Notes: generated by a model not told the origin, from the letters alone. DNA of 64,000 nucleotides from Plantago ovata (GCA_028274465.1 CM051456.1:70418753-70482752), one strand, 5' to 3'; counted from the stretch's first letter, positions 45,511 to 57,035 are shown. Numbers and translations are program-made.

Positions 45511-47936
45511 TTAATTATCCAATAATGGATGTCCATTAACATGTTCAAGAATGCGTCCAGTGGAAACCCAAGTCTTAAGTTTTTCAACTTTGACTTGTTT
45601 TCTACTTGCTGAGGAACTAGGAGGTTTTGAGCTGAAAGACTTTTGACTCGTGCTGGTCAAATCCACTTTCTGATGTGGTGTCTTGCTCGGTTGACCTTTT
45701 TGCTGAACATACTTTTCAGTAAGTTCTTTTCTAGCAAGGTTCCTTCTAGCCCTAGCATTAAGATTCTTTTCAGAATTCTTAGGCTTGATTTTCTTCATCT
45801 CTTTGAAGTATCTTTGATGACTTTGCTTATACTCATGAAAGAGTTGACTTTGCTTGGTTTTGAAACCGAGTCCACTTTTCGGAGAATGCTGAGCTTTAGC
45901 TTCAGCAACCTTACTTGATTCAGGTTTGTCAGCAAAGGACTTCTGATTACTTTTAGTAATCTTGCCTTTAGTCTTAACAACTTGCTTTTCAGCAACTTGT
46001 TTGGCGGGATGCTTCACAACATCCTTTTTCTTTCCAGTTTGCTTCTCAGCAACCTGTTTTCCTTTTAAAGTCTTGTTACTTTGAGTAGCAACAGCGGGCT
46101 TTATGGTCATAGGTACTTGATTGCTTGTTTCAGCAACCTTAGATTGACCAAACTGATAGATTTCTGGTAGACCACTATCAGTAGCACGTACAAAGGAGAT
46201 AGGTGATTTATCTTTACTCAAGATTTCTACGTCATCAACTTCATACATTGCGCCTAAACCTTCTTTCTGAGATGGGTCTCTCAAATAAGAGTTTAGTTCA
46301 GTCAGCGTATTACTTGCGTCCACATAAGATTTGAAATTGATTTTCATCTTTTTCATCTCTTGAATTTCAGCAAGTAACTTTAGAATTGAGGACTGGTATT
46401 CTTCCAATTCTAATGCCATTTGAGAATTCTTCTCTGTAGCTTCAGCAATCAACTTCTTAAGACGCCTTATTTCAGCATCCTTTTCTTCTGTTTCTTCCTT
46501 CAGCAAGACGTACTTTTCAGTAGTCTGCTTGGTCAGAATTTCAGCAAATTGTAGTTTCTCTTGATGTCTGCTCAGAGTTTTCTCAAATCTTTCGATTTCT
46601 CCTTGAATCTTGTCAAGGTCAATCTCGTCTTCACTTTCTGAGTCTAAGTCAGAGGTAGGGTTGTTTACCTGACCGTCCATGAGGCAGAATTCGTAGTTTG
46701 ACACATCTGGATAAGCTTCCATAGCTATACCACAAACTTCTTTGCCGATCTCCACGTCTAGAGTGGCTTCTTCATCGTCGGTGTCTGAACTTTCATCCTC
46801 ACTGTCTTCGGAGCTAGTATCAATACACAATGCATCGATTTTTGCTTGAAGCTTCTTCTTTTCTTCAGCAATAAACGCTCTTTTGAACTTCTTCTTCCTT
46901 TCAGCAGATTTGCCTTTCAGCAAAGGGCAATTAGCTTTGAAGTGTCCAGGCTTTTTGCAGTAGAAACATAGATCATTTCCAACTGCTGGTTCTTCTGATG
47001 AAGTAGCTTGCTGAGCTTGCTTGTTCAGCGAGCTAGTCTCATTCTTGTACTTATGGTAGTTGTTACCAAGATGCTTTTTCAGCTTCTCTTTTGCTTTTCG
47101 CCTTTCAAGTTCCTTGTTGATGAATTTCTTCATGTTTTTGACAACCAAAAAGTTGTCATCAGTAGGTTCTTTTTCATTCTTCTTTTCAGAAGATGACGGC
47201 TTTGCAGCAAGAGCAATGTTTTGCGATTTTTCAGCAAATACATTTCTCTTTGCTTTGTCTCATAGTTGACAGTAGCAAGATGAGAGAACAACTCTGTTGG
47301 TGTAATGTCTGGCATTCCTTGATTATAATAGAAGTTCCGAGTGTGGATCCATTCTTGATTCAGACTTCTGATGATAGTTTTCACTTTCTCAGAATCTGAG
47401 TAAAGGTTTCCAACACCCAAGGCCGCCATTTTACTAACAAGAGTTGTGAATCTGAAATCCAAGTCTTCCAGTGACTCGTTTGTACCTTGCTTAAAGTTTT
47501 GAAACTTTAATTTAAGTACTTCAAGTTTGTTTTCCTTGGTTTTGTCAGATCCAACACAAAGATCTTGAACCATTTTCCAAGCCTCCTTTGCAGTCTTAGC
47601 ACCCCACAGTTTGCACTGTATGGTATCCGGAGTTGATCGAATGATGATATTTCTTGCTTGGCCATCAAGACAGAATCTCTTAGCTTCGTCAGAAGTCCAT
47701 TCCTCTCTTGGTTTTGGAACGACGGTGTGAACCGGTTCTCCTAAGATAGTTTGCTTACCAGTAGGATCCGTGGTTTTGTGAGGAAAGCTTTTCTCAATCT
47801 TAGTGATCTTGATAGGTCCATCATTAATGACAGTAACCATCTCATCACTAATGGCCTCAAGATGTAGCATCATGTTGTTTCGCCATTTCTCATAATTTTC
47901 CAGCTTCAGCAAGGGAGCATCTCCTAAAGATATCAT
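45511..47936 (-). CDS. Sire S2 gag (long form)
   Basis: Two frames (47936-47130 and 47148-45511). The first is the gag core (LENYEKWRNNMMLHLEAI, then AWKMVQDLCVGSD). The second carries the zinc knuckle CFYCKKPGHFKANC at about residues 61-74, an acidic stretch, a long coiled coil (about 190-280) and a Lys/Gln-rich tail with repeated KQVAEKQ words. Long gags with coiled coils are usual in Sire elements. Confidence 0.88.
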
Positions 47937-48027
47937 GTCAGCAAAGCACTACCAAACTGATCAAGTGAGAGTGATTTACGGAAAGCACCAAGGGGATCTA
48001 GGTTCAGTGCTGAAGGTTAAAGAACCT

Positions 48028-48042
48028 CCAGCTCTGATACCA
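48028..48042 (-). promoter_or_regulatory. Primer binding site of Sire S2
   Basis: The minus strand reads TGGTATCAGAGCTGG, the initiator-Met tRNA complement, two bases inside the LTR end (48045). Confidence 0.9.
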
Positions 48043-48044
48043 CT

Positions 48045-49689
48045 TGTCGGTCCCTTTAAACAACAAGAAAAGACTAGGGGGGGGGGTGAATAGTATTTTC
48101 AAACTTTCGTCGTTTAAAACTTTCTCAGCAAGGGCTTATTACTTTTCAGTAATGAGTTTGCTGATACTTAACTTTCTCAGCAAGCGTAAGTTACTTTTCA
48201 GTAGCTCGGTTTGCTGATACTTAAAATTAGAGAGCGGAAGTCTTTGATACAATAAGTGCTCTTTCAGTAAGTAAAGGTTTCAGCAAGTGGTGTGAGTGAC
48301 TGTGTACAGACAGATATGATTTGCTGAAAACTAAGTACAGTAAGTAAATCACACAAACACTTTTATAGTGGTATCTGAGAGTGGCGTAATCTCTCAACTA
48401 ATCCACTTTGTCCTTTCTAGGACTGAATCCACTAAGATATGATTGAGGTTCCTTACAATCTCCTATCTAAAGCGATTCAACAGAAACCAAAGCACACTTG
48501 CTTTGTCTCCAACCTAATCTAGAGAACGTAACCTTGTTCTCCACCAAACTTGGTACTTTTAATCAGCAAAACTATGCTCGATTAAGTTCCCCCTGAATAT
48601 CACGCCTGAAAAGGTGTATTTTCAGTTAGAGAGTTTTGGGGTGAGATGACTTAATTATAACTTATTCAGTTACAACAAGTAATCTAAGAAACACAACTTT
48701 GAATACTTTGCAGTAAACAAGTTTGATTGTTTCTGGTGTCAAGACTTGTTCTTGTTCGAAAGAAAGAACACTTAACTAATTTCTTAGCCGAGTTTGTTCT
48801 ACTTCTTCACAAGTAGCTTTTTTCAAGCTTTAAGTCTTGGAACGGATCAATGGCAGTATAGAGAGTTTGAAGGTATGTGAGTTTAAGCACAAGTGAGAGT
48901 TTGATCACGTTGTTGACACACTTCAACTCTTCGCCGGATGACCTCTATTTATTGTGCAAGTAAGGAGCCGTTTGAATTTTAAATTCCAAGGCTTTTGATC
49001 CTTAAGATGTCACTATCTTGCTTTTGTACTTTCAGCAGCGTCCTTGTTTGTCTTCTAGTCTTCATGTCCTTCGCGTTCGAGCTTTGCATTTAATGCTTAT
49101 TTGAATAGAATTCAAACAGTAACATTGGAGCGCAAATACAAGTACTTTCAGCAAGGGGTCACATATGTTCCATCAGCAAGTGGTTAGTCTCAGTTTCAGC
49201 AAGCACAACCTACTCTGTCTTTCAGATTTTCACTTATGCAATATTGTTGCTGAAGTTTCCACTTTCTGAGCAACACGTGCCTTTGTATATACCAGTCTTC
49301 AGCAATCTTCAAGTCTTCAGATCTTCGAATTCTTCAAGTCTTCAGATCTTCAATAATCTTCAAGATTCTGAGCGGTTTCTAAATGCTTCAATAATTTGTT
49401 TGTAAAAACAAAGTACATCATCAGCAAATGCTTCAATAGGTTATTTTCTTTTCAGAAAATAAGATACATCATAAGCTACAGCTTCAATAAGTTATTTTCT
49501 TTTCAGAAAATAAAATACATCGTAAGCGGTAAAAACCAACTTAACTAACACCTATACTAAGTCTTCAGCAAACGTTCCTCTTTTACAATGTCCTTAAAAT
49601 TCTAAATTCCTATGGACCTTAAGAGTACTAGTTACTGGACTTTCCTTAATTTAGCATGGTTAATTGCTCATCAAAATTACAAGTTTCCT
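48045..49689 (-). repeat. 5' LTR of Sire S2
   Basis: A 1,645-bp LTR starting TGTTAGGAAACTTG (minus strand, from 49689) and ending CCGACA (48045). It is unusually dense in the word TTCAGCAA and close variants (about 20 by eye). GTGTT directly follows at 49690. Confidence 0.85.
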
Positions 49690-50295
49690 AACAGTGTTGA
49701 ATTCACTGCTCTTGCTGAGAAGAGTGTAAAAGAGATTCTTAGAGAATCATCTGCTGGAATAGAATAGTCACTTGAAAAGTTTTGTTTTGCTTGCTGATTG
49801 TTTTAGTTATCTGCGAACTTTCTTGTAAACTTACTGAAAGAAAACTATCAGCAATGAACTTTTTTACTCTTATTGGTTCTTGATTATGCAAAATATTTTA
49901 TGCTTACTGTTTTATTATTCAAGTACGTTTGCATTAATCAACTGATTTATTCAACATCAGGAACCTCTAAAAGGGAAACAATTAATTTAGCCATGGATTG
50001 CTAACATCAAAAAGGGGGAAATTTGTTAGGAAACTTGTAATTTTGATGAGAAATTAACCATGCTAAATTAAGGAAACTCCAGTAACTAGTACTCTTAAGG
50101 TCCATAGGAATTTAAAATTTTAAGGACATTGTAAAAGAGGAACGTTTGCTGAAAGACTTAGTGTAGGTACTAGTTAGGTTCTTTGGTTTGCTGATGATGT
50201 ACTTTGTTTTTACAAACGAACTATTGAAGACCTAGAACCGCTCAGAAAGTTGAAGATTCGAAAACTGAAGACTTAAAGAAATTCTGAGAAAGGTA
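49690..50295 (+). mobile_element. S1: end of internal region, polypurine tract and start of 3' LTR
   Basis: A short open end in the GCTGAA-rich style of region 1-3013 (49690-49767) is followed by a non-coding stretch. The polypurine tract AAAAAGGGGGAAATT (about 50009-50023) precedes an LTR starting TGTTAGGAAACTTG at 50025. The LTR is homologous to that of S2 but opposite in direction, and only about 270 bp of it remains before the Athila B LTR. Confidence 0.75.
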
Positions 50296-53200
50296 CGATG
50301 AACGTCGTTTTCATCAATTAAATTTGTTTTATAAGCCAAAGAACACTTATCACTACACAAACTAGAGTGCAATGGAAAGTTGTCCCCGAGTGACGTTCTC
50401 TCGGGACCTAACGTGGTTTTGTTTGAGGTTTTTGCTAGATAATTCACTCAACGAGTTCAAGTTTGTTTTTGAGAATCGTTTTAGACAAAAGCAAGCAAGA
50501 AAATAGATTTTTTGTAATCAAGTTTGGAAAACGGTTGGTGGTAGAAATCGAATAAACATGCATGGATTACGAATATGCTCACAAGTTCACTGCGTAAAAC
50601 CTTCGACTAAGTCTGCTAAGCAACCATCTAGGTAACTTTCAAGACACACATCATGAAAGTGAAAGTATATATGTCCTAGAGACAACCTACGATAGGGACG
50701 ATATGTACTTGATCACATTCAGTTATTGTTATTTATTTATGTTCATTTATTTATACATTATTAAATACAATTGGCATTACATTTTATGAATATATTATTT
50801 GGTTGTTTGAATTATTCAATAAAATGTTCCCAAGGACTTAAGGTAATCACCAAGTTAGTGGGAGCTTGTGTGTTAATAATTAAGTCCTAAAATAAGCTAC
50901 TAGCTGAAGGTCATTGAGATATGGGATATCAATGATGCGATTGAAGCTAGCATATGCTGCATTAGATCATTCGAGGATGTAGTAGGTCTCACTACTACGA
51001 ATGAACTTGGTTATTCATAATGATCATATGAACACTTTGGAGAGTGTTGGCATACCCAATCGAGAAACCATTTGGTAAATCTATTTAAGTGTCTATGGTA
51101 GTATCGATGTGTGGGGTGATGTTAGTAGTCCTTAGACTTGAGGCCAATACTACATCATACGTGGAATAATGTACTTTGACCATGCACAAGGCTTGCACTC
51201 TTAAAGTAGGGTAGATACGGCATGTGTTGGGTACATTAGGAAGCATATGATGTGAGTGATTGGGCCAAGATAGGATTCATTCCTCCGTAATAGATATAAG
51301 GAGAGAATACTCACTTCTCATATTTAGTGCGAGCACAAAACCGGTGGCCACCACCGTATGTGAATATGTCAAAATGGTGTTTGGACATAATTCATAGATC
51401 CACTAATAAGATTGAGAGACAATGAATGAAGTTATTAGAATAGACACATAACCATATTCTAGACTCATTCGAGTATTCGTGAATGGAGGGACCGTATCAT
51501 CGAAGTACCCTACGCTACATGTGGTTTGTTTTCCTCACAAACGTTCCTTGCATATTAATATTGTATGATAAATTGTATAGGAATTTATTATGACCTTAGT
51601 TGGATTGTTTCTTAATATGCAAGGCCCTATGGGTAACACTTCAAGGTGGTGTTTCTACAAACGAGCTATGTATATATTGGATTAAATATTAATTAGATTA
51701 GTATTAAACTATTATACATAAATATAATGGAATTATTATTAATTAGATTAGTATTATTATATGTGAAATATATTTTAGAAATATAATTAATTGATTTAAA
51801 TTGGATTTAATTAATTAATTGAAGACTTATGCACTTGGGCGGAATTTGGATGAAGCCCGAAAGAGAAGAGAACTGGTTAGAAAACAGCTAGGCCAACCGG
51901 CCTAGCTTGTTACAGGCCTGGCGCGTGCACGCGCCAGGCGAGTGCAATATAAAATAAAACGGGGACAGCTCCACAGCTGGAGCTGTCCCCACGTGCCTCA
52001 TCTTCTCTCTCTCTCTTCTGTTTTGACTTCTTCCTTTTGCTTTTTGACTGAGATAATTAATTATTATCTCTTTGTTGGTTAGTTGATGACTTTTGAAGTC
52101 TCCTAGTCAATTAGATTTACTTGGTAAAAATCATACGTGATTTTCTGAACCAACTAACTGAATAAATCAGAAAGAAAGGAAATAAGTCTTTCATTCATAA
52201 CACACGTAGAAAATATTCTCTGATAGTCAGAAACATATTTTTCTCTCAAGCTCAAAATATACAGAAGAACCTCCTAGTGTTCTTGGTAGAAAACACTGCC
52301 TGTGGATACCAAGGTTGAAGAAAACAATCAAGCCTGTTGATGAGCCATCTTGGAGATTCCATTGAAGGAGATTTCTTTGAAGAAGAGGAAGAGATCCAGT
52401 TACCAGACGAAGAAATTGCAAGGCTCTGTCTAGAGATTGACGAACAGATAGGTGGTGAATTTGCATCTCTGCTGGAAGACATGTAAGTAATCATCTTCTA
52501 GCTTAATAAACGTGATATAGTCATTATCAGTTTAGTGAGAAATAAAAAACTTTAAACTTCCGCTGCTTAGCCTTTGAGGCAAATTTTCTCACATTTACTA
52601 ACAGAAAGATCACTATCAATAATTTAGAGGTGCTTGTCACTAACACCATTTATCTAGCATGCCGCAAATCACTAACATACAATTATATAGTTTTCATTGA
52701 CCACGCGTTTGTCACATACTCTATTCGAATATATTTTACAGGCAACTATGAATCATATGAAGTAAATTTGCAGCAAGATTGAATCACAATCTCATGTAAG
52801 CATAAAAATAATCCATAACATGCATATTCTACATTCTACCACCAACACAAAGGGGTTTAGCTACTCATAATCATCAACATAGACATCAAAGCATATGAAT
52901 TGTTATAAGAATACATCAGATCAAACTACTAGACAAGAGATATTGATACAAGTTACCACCAAAGCTGTCACTATTCGGTGGAAATAGAATGAAACCTCTC
53001 CGTAGATGAAAAAGGGATGCAATTCTATGGCCAAATCCTTCCATCCAATGCAAAATTACAAGTAGATCTGAGTTTTCTATCAAATTGGGCTTAGAAGCTC
53101 TCCAAAAGTGTTTGCTAATGTCTGAATATCAAAATGTAACTGAAAAATCTGTGTAAAGAAGGGAAATCCCAAAATGTAATTGCTGCCAAGCGCTTAGCTT

Positions 53201-53633
53201 GAGATCTGCCAAGCTAAGCGCTTGGCAAGCGAAGCGCTTGGGAGCAGCCAAGCGCTGCTGGCTACTGGAATCTGAGGCTCTTCACTTTACTATTTCAGGC
53301 ACTTAGTTTGGTTCCTTGGCAGATTTTTGTCTTGGAAACCCAATCTTTTGCCCACGACCACCCCTCGGGTGCCTTGGACTCGTCCTTCTCAACACTTATT
53401 GGTGCTCAAACACTCACGAACAAAGCCACGGAGGTTGAGGAACTTCAGCGGGGCCATTTTCCATCAAAAAGGCTCGTTTTTAGCTCCAAAACGTCATTTC
53501 GTACCTAAGTGCCTGAAAATGCAGAAAACACAAAACGTGACACTAGTCTACACAACTAACCAAATAACTAGGCAAAAATATAGTAAAAGAAGGTAAAAAA
53601 GACAAGATGAACGCGTAAAAAATATGTTCATCA
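50296..53633 (-). repeat. 3' LTR of Athila B, split by a solo LTR
   Basis: A reverse Athila-type LTR with its start (TGATGAACA on the minus strand) at 53633 and its other end near 50296. Without the insertion at 50660-52603 it is about 1.39 kb. The palindromic boxes CCAAGC-TAAGC-GCTTGG and CAAGCG-AAG-CGCTTG lie at about 53210-53240. The polypurine tract (minus strand GGTTTGGGGAGAT) is at 53634-53646. Confidence 0.8.
50660..52603 (+). repeat. Copia solo LTR
   Basis: A 1,944-bp LTR starting TGAAAGTATATATGTCC and ending TTTACTAACA, with target duplication GAAAG at 50655-50659 and 52604-52608 and no internal region. The start, the phrase GATACCAAGGTTGA and the TTCCGCTGC near the end resemble the Tork-like LTR at 3139, so it is a related family. 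Three strong inverted repeats stand in a row: 51886-51907, 51916-51939 (a perfect 24-bp palindrome, half-site GCCTGGCGCGTG) and 51961-51990 (13-bp arms). Confidence 0.92.
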
Positions 53634-56600
53634 ATCTCCCCAAACCAAACCCTTTGCTTGTCCTCAAGCAACAAACTAAACTAAATGCAACACAAAAAGG
53701 AGTCTCATGCCAAATAAAGTGAACTAATCTATTGAATCTACCAAATGCTTATGAACAAGACCATATGAGCATGGCATGCAAGTAGGTTGAAGAATGCCTC
53801 GATTGCGAATATACACATTCTCATGTGCACTTTGTTAAACAAAGGAGTCTCTCGTAACATCTTCTACTTGAACCTGGTCAGTGACGAACCAATGATGCAT
53901 ATTATCATACTACAATTGGCCCGTGCCTATGAAACCGAGGGCTTACTACTGTTCACCAAGCGAGATTTTTCCTTAGGAGAGGGCGAACCAATACTGGCTC
54001 TCATCAAACGAATGAGGGTTCCCTAGAAAGATAACACTCCCCTATTCTACCCAGACTCTCAAAGAATGAGTCTCCTTCAACCACTACTTGAATAGCAAGA
54101 CGAGGGTGGTCAAGAACAGGCCTTGGACAAAGGCGCAACGATACAAAATATAGAATTTACAACTCGAAAACTTCACAAGAACAAAATATTTACATGACAC
54201 TTTACAAGACTGCTTTTTGACTTGCAACGACCCTTCTTTTGCTTTTTGGGTCTTATTCTTTTATTTTCTTCTCTCTTTTTTTTCTTTTTTTATTTTATTA
54301 TTGTTTCTTTTTCTCTTTTTGTTTTCTTTTCTTTTCTTCTTCTTTTTTTTTTTTTTTATATAGGCAAGCAGCAGTGCTAAACAACAAAAACACCTCCCCA
54401 ATTCGAGAGAATAGGTTTGAGCAAAAAGACGAAAATAAAAGGAACAAACTCTACAAAGACGCCTCCCCAAACCTATTCGAAAGAATAGGTTGGAGCACAG
54501 ATCAAAAAGGAAAAAGACAAGTTTTACAACGACTCAAAGACGAAAGACAAGTACAACGAAGCAATCCCCTCCCCAAACCTATTCGATAGAATAGGTTTAA
54601 TACAAGGAATCACACACCTCACACTACCTCCTTCCTAGGCATTTGGCAATCTCTAATCGAGGTGAAGAACTTGTCGCCTCTTACGTACATAATTACACGG
54701 GTTACAACCATAGACTCTAACATGTATCATTTTATAAGGCCATCGTGAACCGCAGTTGAAGAAACACCAGTCGAGGTGATGTCGAGACTACTAAGCTTAA
54801 CTAGTGCACATGTGAATGTGACAAACCAAGCGAGACAAGCTTCAAACTACTTGCAAAGTGATGTATGATCAATGGTCATAAACACTTAGTCTACTCAATA
54901 GAAGAGTTCAAGAGACTTGGCAATAAACTCCACACAACAACGTGCAACGACTAGTCTATGGATGATATGCATGCAAAAATTTGAAAAATCACGACAAATC
55001 ACAAGAACTTGAGCTAATAACAGGCATACACGAACCAAATAAGCACATAGTACTGAAAATCCAATGACCCCTCCCCAAACCTAAACTTTTGCTCGTCCTC
55101 GAGCAAAGAAAAGTTGATTAGAAAGGATAAATTGGATTGAGAGTACACTTCCCTGAGATAAAGGTTCGTGTCCAACTCCTATAATTGAGTAGTACCTGAA
55201 AGGACTCAAGAAACAAGTGAAAACGGGTGCAAAAAGGTGACAAGAAGGGAAAAACGGGAAAATTTTGGGATACAGGGTCCAAGCGGACTGCTTGGCAGGA
55301 GCCAAGCGGACCGCTTGGCAAGCGCTCCGGTTGGAACCTTCCAAGCGCTTTGCTTGGAATTTCAGTGAATTTTTCCAAATTCACTGAAATTCCAGGCGGG
55401 CCGATTGGCTGTTCCAAGCGCTTCGCTTGCCTTGTTTTCCCAAAATTCCGACGTTTTTCCTATCTAATGTCACCCAAGGCACCGAAACAAAAACTAAACT
55501 AACTAACACGACAAAAGGCACACAGGCCACAACTACAAAATCAAAGAAAAGTACAAGAGTCTTAAGTTACATCATCATACAACCAAATCGAAGAAGTCAT
55601 AATCATACGAATCATACAACCAAATCGAAAGGTAAAGAGTTCCAACCAACAATAGTAAACAAACCAAAATAACGATAATATGAGAATACTACCGGTAAGT
55701 GTGACCTTTGTCGGCTGAGATCTCTAGAAGAATCTCATTAGGCCACTACAAGAGACGAAAGCAACTAGACTCTTATACTACGACTAAACAACCTACTTAT
55801 ACGCTAGACAAGTAAACGTTCCTCGTTTTACAACAAGTCATAACGCAACAAGTCGACAGCTAGACTCCAACTTCACTCAAGTGTTCTTTTGATGAGTTTG
55901 AGAGCTTGCTAAAGTTCATTCGAAACAAATCGAGAAGCTTTAACACTTCGTTTCGATAAGATTGCAAGAATTGGTGGAGAATTGAGTGAGATTGAGGGTT
56001 TTGGGTAAGAAAATCGGGCAAAGAGGAAGAAGAGAAGTGGAGAGCTTGAAGAAGAAAGTGGTCAGCTTGGCTTCCTTAAGGGAAGCCAAGCGAGCTGCTT
56101 ACAGGCTTCCTTGGAGCCTGCCAAGCGCTTCGCTTGGATTTCCAGTGGGATTTTTGATTCCACTGGAAATCCAAGCGAACCGCTTGGGCTTGCCAAGCGA
56201 AGCGCTTGGCGCCTGAAGCTCTTAACTCCATTTTTTCGACTTTTTTGCTAAATTTTCACCCCAAAAACCTTGTCTACTCAACAAAACAAAATTTAAACGT
56301 GCTTCTAATCTATATGCAAGTACCTACAACCTCGGGTTGCCTCTCGAGAAGCGCCTTTGTTTAGAAGTCGTTGGCTTGACTCTTCACAACTCATGCGGGA
56401 TCGATTTCGCATCGGGTACTAGACTTCCCCATCCAAATGTTCTTCAAAGCATCAAGTCCCTACACATCTAGACGAACATAAAGAGGACCAAAAAATCCTA
56501 CAAGTTCGTTAGTATCAACATAAGCATATGAATTAACTATGGCTCGCAACGTGTGTTGCTTCCCATTTACCTCAAAGCTACATGTACGACGATACATGTC

Positions 56601-57035
56601 TATGACCATATGCACTTTGTTGATGAAGGCTCTACCCAAAAGAACCACATCCTTGAGCTTCGCAGAAGATGTAGGCATGACGATGAAATTCTTCCTCACC
56701 TCTACACCGGCAACTCTAACCACCAAGTTCTCAATCACACCCAATGGCTTCTTCATGGACCCATCCGCCAATTGTACCATACACTTCATAGGTCTCAAGC
56801 CAGAAAAACCCGACTCTTCATACACGTTCAAGGGTATGACATTCGCACCCGCTCCCGTGTCAAGAGTTGCCACTATTCCATCCTTCTTTCCCAAGCTGAT
56901 TTCTACATAGAAGCTCTCTTGGAAAGGCCCTTCCACCATATCCACAATCTCATCCTCAGACGATGAGCTTTCATTCACTTCTTCAACTATCGCATCAGAT
57001 TGTGCAACCACTTTCTCTTCCATATCCACCTTAAG
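53634..57035 (-). mobile_element. Athila B: internal region, gag/protease-type, reverse
   Basis: On the minus strand: protease (57029-56460), post-pol signature GAGAGGCAACCC (56345-56334), palindromic boxes (56210-56060), a short leader, the slot-end phrase TCTCAGCCGA (55720-55711), a second palindrome set (55440-55260), hairpins, a poly-T/purine tract (54361-54235), and the LTR-proximal hairpin (53669-53656). No RT, RNase H or integrase is seen. Gag is not seen either, because another sequence begins at 57036. It is a different family from A1/A2 by sequence, with the same layout. Confidence 0.8.
56460..57029 (-). CDS. Athila B aspartic protease
   Basis: A 189-residue frame with the core VATLDTGAGANVIPLNVYEE, then MVQLADGSMKKPLGVIENLV and VVLLGRAFINKVHMVIDMYR, ending soon after CSFEVNGKQHTLRAI. 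It aligns by eye with the A2 protease over its whole length. The frame is intact, and the post-pol signature follows within about 130 bases. Confidence 0.88.
   Translation of the reverse strand: MDMEEKVVAQSDAIVEEVNESSSSEDEIVDMVEGPFQESFYVEISLGKKDGIVATLDTGAGANVIPLNVYEESGFSGLRPMKCMVQLADGSMKKPLGVIENLVVRVAGVEVRKNFIVMPTSSAKLKDVVLLGRAFINKVHMVIDMYRRTCSFEVNGKQHTLRAIVNSYAYVDTNELVGFFGPLYVRLDV

Larger units (their letters stand above)
44065..49689 (-). mobile_element. S2: Sire-type Ty1/copia element, reverse, 5' half
   Basis: On the minus strand: 5' LTR (49689-48045), initiator-Met primer site (48042-48028), long gag (47936-45511), then pre-integrase and integrase (45427-44065). The rest of pol and the 3' end are not in the window because an Athila LTR joins at 44064. 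It is broken, with about two breaks in the part seen. The same family as S1 is inferred from the LTR starts (TGTTAGGAAACTTG) at 49689 and 50025. Confidence 0.88.
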
